Source of the DNA: JBAZAX01 sp964568625
GTDB taxonomy: Bacteria > Babelota > Babeliae > Babelales > RVW-14
Reading direction: 5' to 3'
Assembly: GCA_964568625.1 (NCBI GenBank)
Contig: CAZMQG010000033.1
Coordinates: forward strand, 1 to 6,445
Length of the DNA stretch: 6,445 nucleotides
Part shown: piece by piece, positions 5,431 through 6,445 of the stretch
How the letters are laid out: each line of letters starts with the position of its first letter
Numbering within the stretch: the stretch's first letter is position 1
Notes under the pieces: model-generated
What the model was told of the DNA's origin: nothing
What the model saw: only the letters and a program-made list of their open reading frames with translations
The model's database searches: none
Translations under genes and position numbers: made by a program

Positions 5431-5442
5431 TTAGGGGGTTAT
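5431..5442 (+). promoter_or_regulatory. third copy of the GGGGG ribosome-binding module
   Basis: TTAGGGGGTTAT, identical to the core of the copies at 5067 and 5081, places GGGGG 8 bases before the ATG at 5447. It fixes the start of the TPR protein and shows that the module was copied with the gene. Confidence 0.75.
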
Positions 5443-5446
5443 TATT

Positions 5447-6058
5447 ATGAAAATGAAAAATCTTTTTATTTTAATTTTGATATGTAGCATTTCAGGATCG
5501 TTTGTTATTGAGAAAAAATGCATCGCAGTAATAAATCCTGAATATCAATCAGAGTATAACAAGCTGAAACAGCATTTAATTGAAATTGGAGAAGAAATAG
5601 CTACGGATACTTACATTGCTAGATACCTCGAAAAAAGAGGAACTCCTGCAGCGCTAAAGCTTCTCAATGATGCTGTTAATTTTGATAAATATTGCAACAA
5701 TGTTCTTAAATCAATGGAAGCAGGGAAATATGTGGAAGCTATAAATTATTTTAACCTGGCAATTTCATTAAAATTCGAACATGCCCATCTCTCATCTGAT
5801 ACATCTTCCCTTGCAGGTTTTCAATATCTATGGGAAAGACGAGGGACAGCATATTTTGAGACGGGGAATTTTTATCAAGCAATTGATGATTACACAGTAG
5901 CAATAAGTATGGATCCTCTAAATGGATTTTATTACCTTGAAAGAGCGTTGGCATACAGCAGAATAAAGAATATCGCGGTAGCAATGAATGATGTAAAATT
6001 AGCAGCATCATTAGGTAATGTTGATGCACAAACGATATTAAGTGGTAAGAAAATCTAA
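5447..6058 (+). CDS. 203-residue exported TPR-repeat protein
   Basis: It begins with a signal peptide: MKMKN is followed by the hydrophobic stretch LFILILICSISGSFVI (6-21), with cleavage probably near CIA (25-27). The lipobox fit of LILIC is poor. Residues 35-72 (SEYNKLKQ, YLEKRGTPAALKLL) match the preceding 104-residue protein. The rest is built of TPR-type helical repeats, at roughly 82-113 (AGKYVEAINYFNLAI), 127-159 (RRGTAYFETGNFYQAIDDYT and AISMDP) and 161-194 (ERALAYSRIKNIAVAM). TPR repeats bind other proteins or peptides. With a signal peptide, this one would act in the periplasm, at the surface or outside. It is likely co-transcribed with the upstream gene, sharing the GGGGG module and possibly the poly-C switch. 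A host-interaction role is conceivable but unproven. The minus-strand open frame at 5751-6107 is a shadow of this gene. Confidence 0.8.
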   Translation: MKMKNLFILILICSISGSFVIEKKCIAVINPEYQSEYNKLKQHLIEIGEEIATDTYIARYLEKRGTPAALKLLNDAVNFDKYCNNVLKSMEAGKYVEAINYFNLAISLKFEHAHLSSDTSSLAGFQYLWERRGTAYFETGNFYQAIDDYTVAISMDPLNGFYYLERALAYSRIKNIAVAMNDVKLAASLGNVDAQTILSGKKI

Positions 6059-6059
6059 A

Positions 6060-6128
6060 ATGGTCGCCGCTGAGAGTGTAGCCAAAGAGATTGAGCGGTT
6101 CATTCAAAATGCAATTGATGGCAATTAA
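6060..6128 (+). pseudogene. 22-codon fragment directly after the TPR gene
   Basis: ATG begins one base after the TPR gene stop. The text is MVAAESVAKEIERF followed by IQNAIDGN and TAA. It reads like an amphipathic helix at the end of a protein and uses more G/C-rich codons (GTC, GCC, GAG, CGG) than the genes around it. No good ribosome site is present, only GGTAAG 11 bases away. It may be the remnant of a gene replaced by the exported-protein pair, or the former C-terminus of the TPR gene in another frame. It could also be a tiny coupled gene or chance. Confidence 0.28.
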
Positions 6129-6154
6129 AAATAAAAATCTTTATTTTTTTCACG

Positions 6155-6190
6155 AACACACCAGGCGAAGAAAAATTTTTCTGGAGTGTT
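6155..6190 (+). terminator. probable intrinsic terminator after the exported-protein genes
   Basis: AACACACCAG (6155-6164) pairs with CTGGAGTGTT (6181-6190) at nine of ten positions, with one A-A mismatch and a 16-base loop. TTGTTATT follows. It lies about 100 bp after the TPR gene stop, as expected for the end of that transcript. The loop holds AAAAATTTTT, which could compete for folding. The stem is only moderately GC-rich, so strength is uncertain. Confidence 0.5.
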
Positions 6191-6226
6191 TTGTTATTAA
6201 GCTTCTTTGTTAAGTTATCATTGAGC

Positions 6227-6244
6227 GATTTTTAATTAAAAATC
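6227..6244. repeat. perfect 18-bp AT-rich palindrome
   Basis: GATTTTTAATTAAAAATC is fully palindromic. It lies in non-coding DNA after the terminator. It could be a binding site for a dimeric regulator or simply an AT-rich coincidence; there is no adjacent promoter pair I would trust. Confidence 0.4.
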
Positions 6245-6289
6245 TTAGTCAGTAGAAAACTTTTATTCTGGCGAATCCTGGTTTGATTT

Positions 6290-6418
6290 TTAACCCCAAA
6301 TGTGTATGTATCTGTTTTCCTGATTAATAATGGGCAGTAAATCCAAATACTGCTTCATCCGTTTCCAGTTAAAAGTTCGAAGTGGGGTTGGTTCAAATAA
6401 TAAAATCAGTTTTTGATT
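6290..6418 (-). pseudogene. possible protein fragment, C-terminal remnant
   Basis: On the minus strand a frame open from about 6418 to TAA at 6290-6292 reads protein-like text: LLFEPTPLRTFNWKRMKQYL, then DLLPIINQENRYIHIWG. An internal ATG at 6356-6358 would give only 22 residues and has no clear ribosome site (GGAAACGG). A stop lies upstream in frame (about 6419-6421). The aromatic- and Pro-rich content suggests former coding sequence, but the fragment is short and I do not recognise it. Confidence 0.25.
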
Positions 6419-6422
6419 TTAT
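6400..6422. repeat. 9-bp perfect hairpin near the window edge
   Basis: ATAAAATCA (6400-6408) and TGATTTTAT (6414-6422) form a perfect stem with a five-base loop GTTTT. It is AT-rich. On the minus strand it is followed by a T-rich stretch (TATTATTTG), so it might end a gene entering from the right on the minus strand. Confidence 0.35.
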
Positions 6423-6445
6423 ACATTCGGAATAATTTGAATATG

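Larger units (their letters stand above)
6129..6445. other. 317-bp region without an intact gene
   Basis: It holds a probable terminator (6155-6190), an 18-bp palindrome (6227-6244), a possible minus-strand coding remnant (6290-6418) and a hairpin (6400-6422). No complete gene, tRNA or insertion-sequence end was found. Confidence 0.5.

Noticed and set aside
5751..6107. Minus-strand open frame of 118 codons
   Set aside because: Antisense to the TPR repeats, which are clearly the real coding frame.
6374..6398. GTTCGAAG and GGTTCAAAT resembling a tRNA T-loop
   Set aside because: No acceptor, D-arm or anticodon stem can be formed around them; not a tRNA or recognisable att site.
1..6445. CRISPR array or insertion sequence
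   Set aside because: No regularly spaced repeats, no transposase motif and no paired terminal inverted repeats with target duplications were found.

Overview
The window is AT-rich bacterial DNA with standard genetic code, clear Shine-Dalgarno sites and two exported proteins with Sec-type signal peptides. By eye it fits an accessory region of a low-GC Gram-negative bacterium. A gammaproteobacterium is a guess from overall feel, not proven. A DnaB-like helicase together with a SpoVG-like protein points to the replication/maintenance module of a plasmid or integrative element. No integrase, transposase, tRNA, rRNA or CRISPR array is visible.

Left part (1-2075, minus strand): a tightly packed operon reading leftwards. 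Its order is a SpoVG-like protein, a 48-residue small protein, a DnaB-family helicase and the start of a further gene cut by the window edge. Neighbouring genes overlap by 20 bp and 4 bp or are 2 bp apart, so translational coupling is likely. The small gene and the edge gene are easy to miss. A roughly 300-bp leader (2076-2380) holds several inverted repeats, one of which looks like a terminator for the gene to its right.

Middle part (2381-4814): two divergent genes of unknown function. The minus-strand protein (392 residues) ends in what may be a divergent OmpR/PhoB-type winged helix. The plus-strand protein (313 residues) has acidic residues placed as in a PIN-like nuclease with a large helical insert. 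Between them lies the debris of an older, more GC-rich gene (3668-3817, minus, with an internal stop).

Right part (4815-6128, plus strand): two small exported proteins in tandem, each preceded by the same TTAGGGGGTTAT ribosome-binding module. The first has 104 residues. The second has 203 residues and carries TPR-type repeats. They share an N-terminal motif (SEYxxLxQ ... YLxxxGTPxxLxxL), so they look like members of one family. Upstream of the first is a 16-C homopolymer just before a -10-like TATAAA, the classic layout of a phase-variable promoter. The ribosome-binding module of the first gene is itself tandemly duplicated.

The last 300 bp hold a probable terminator, AT palindromes and short protein-like fragments, but no convincing complete gene.
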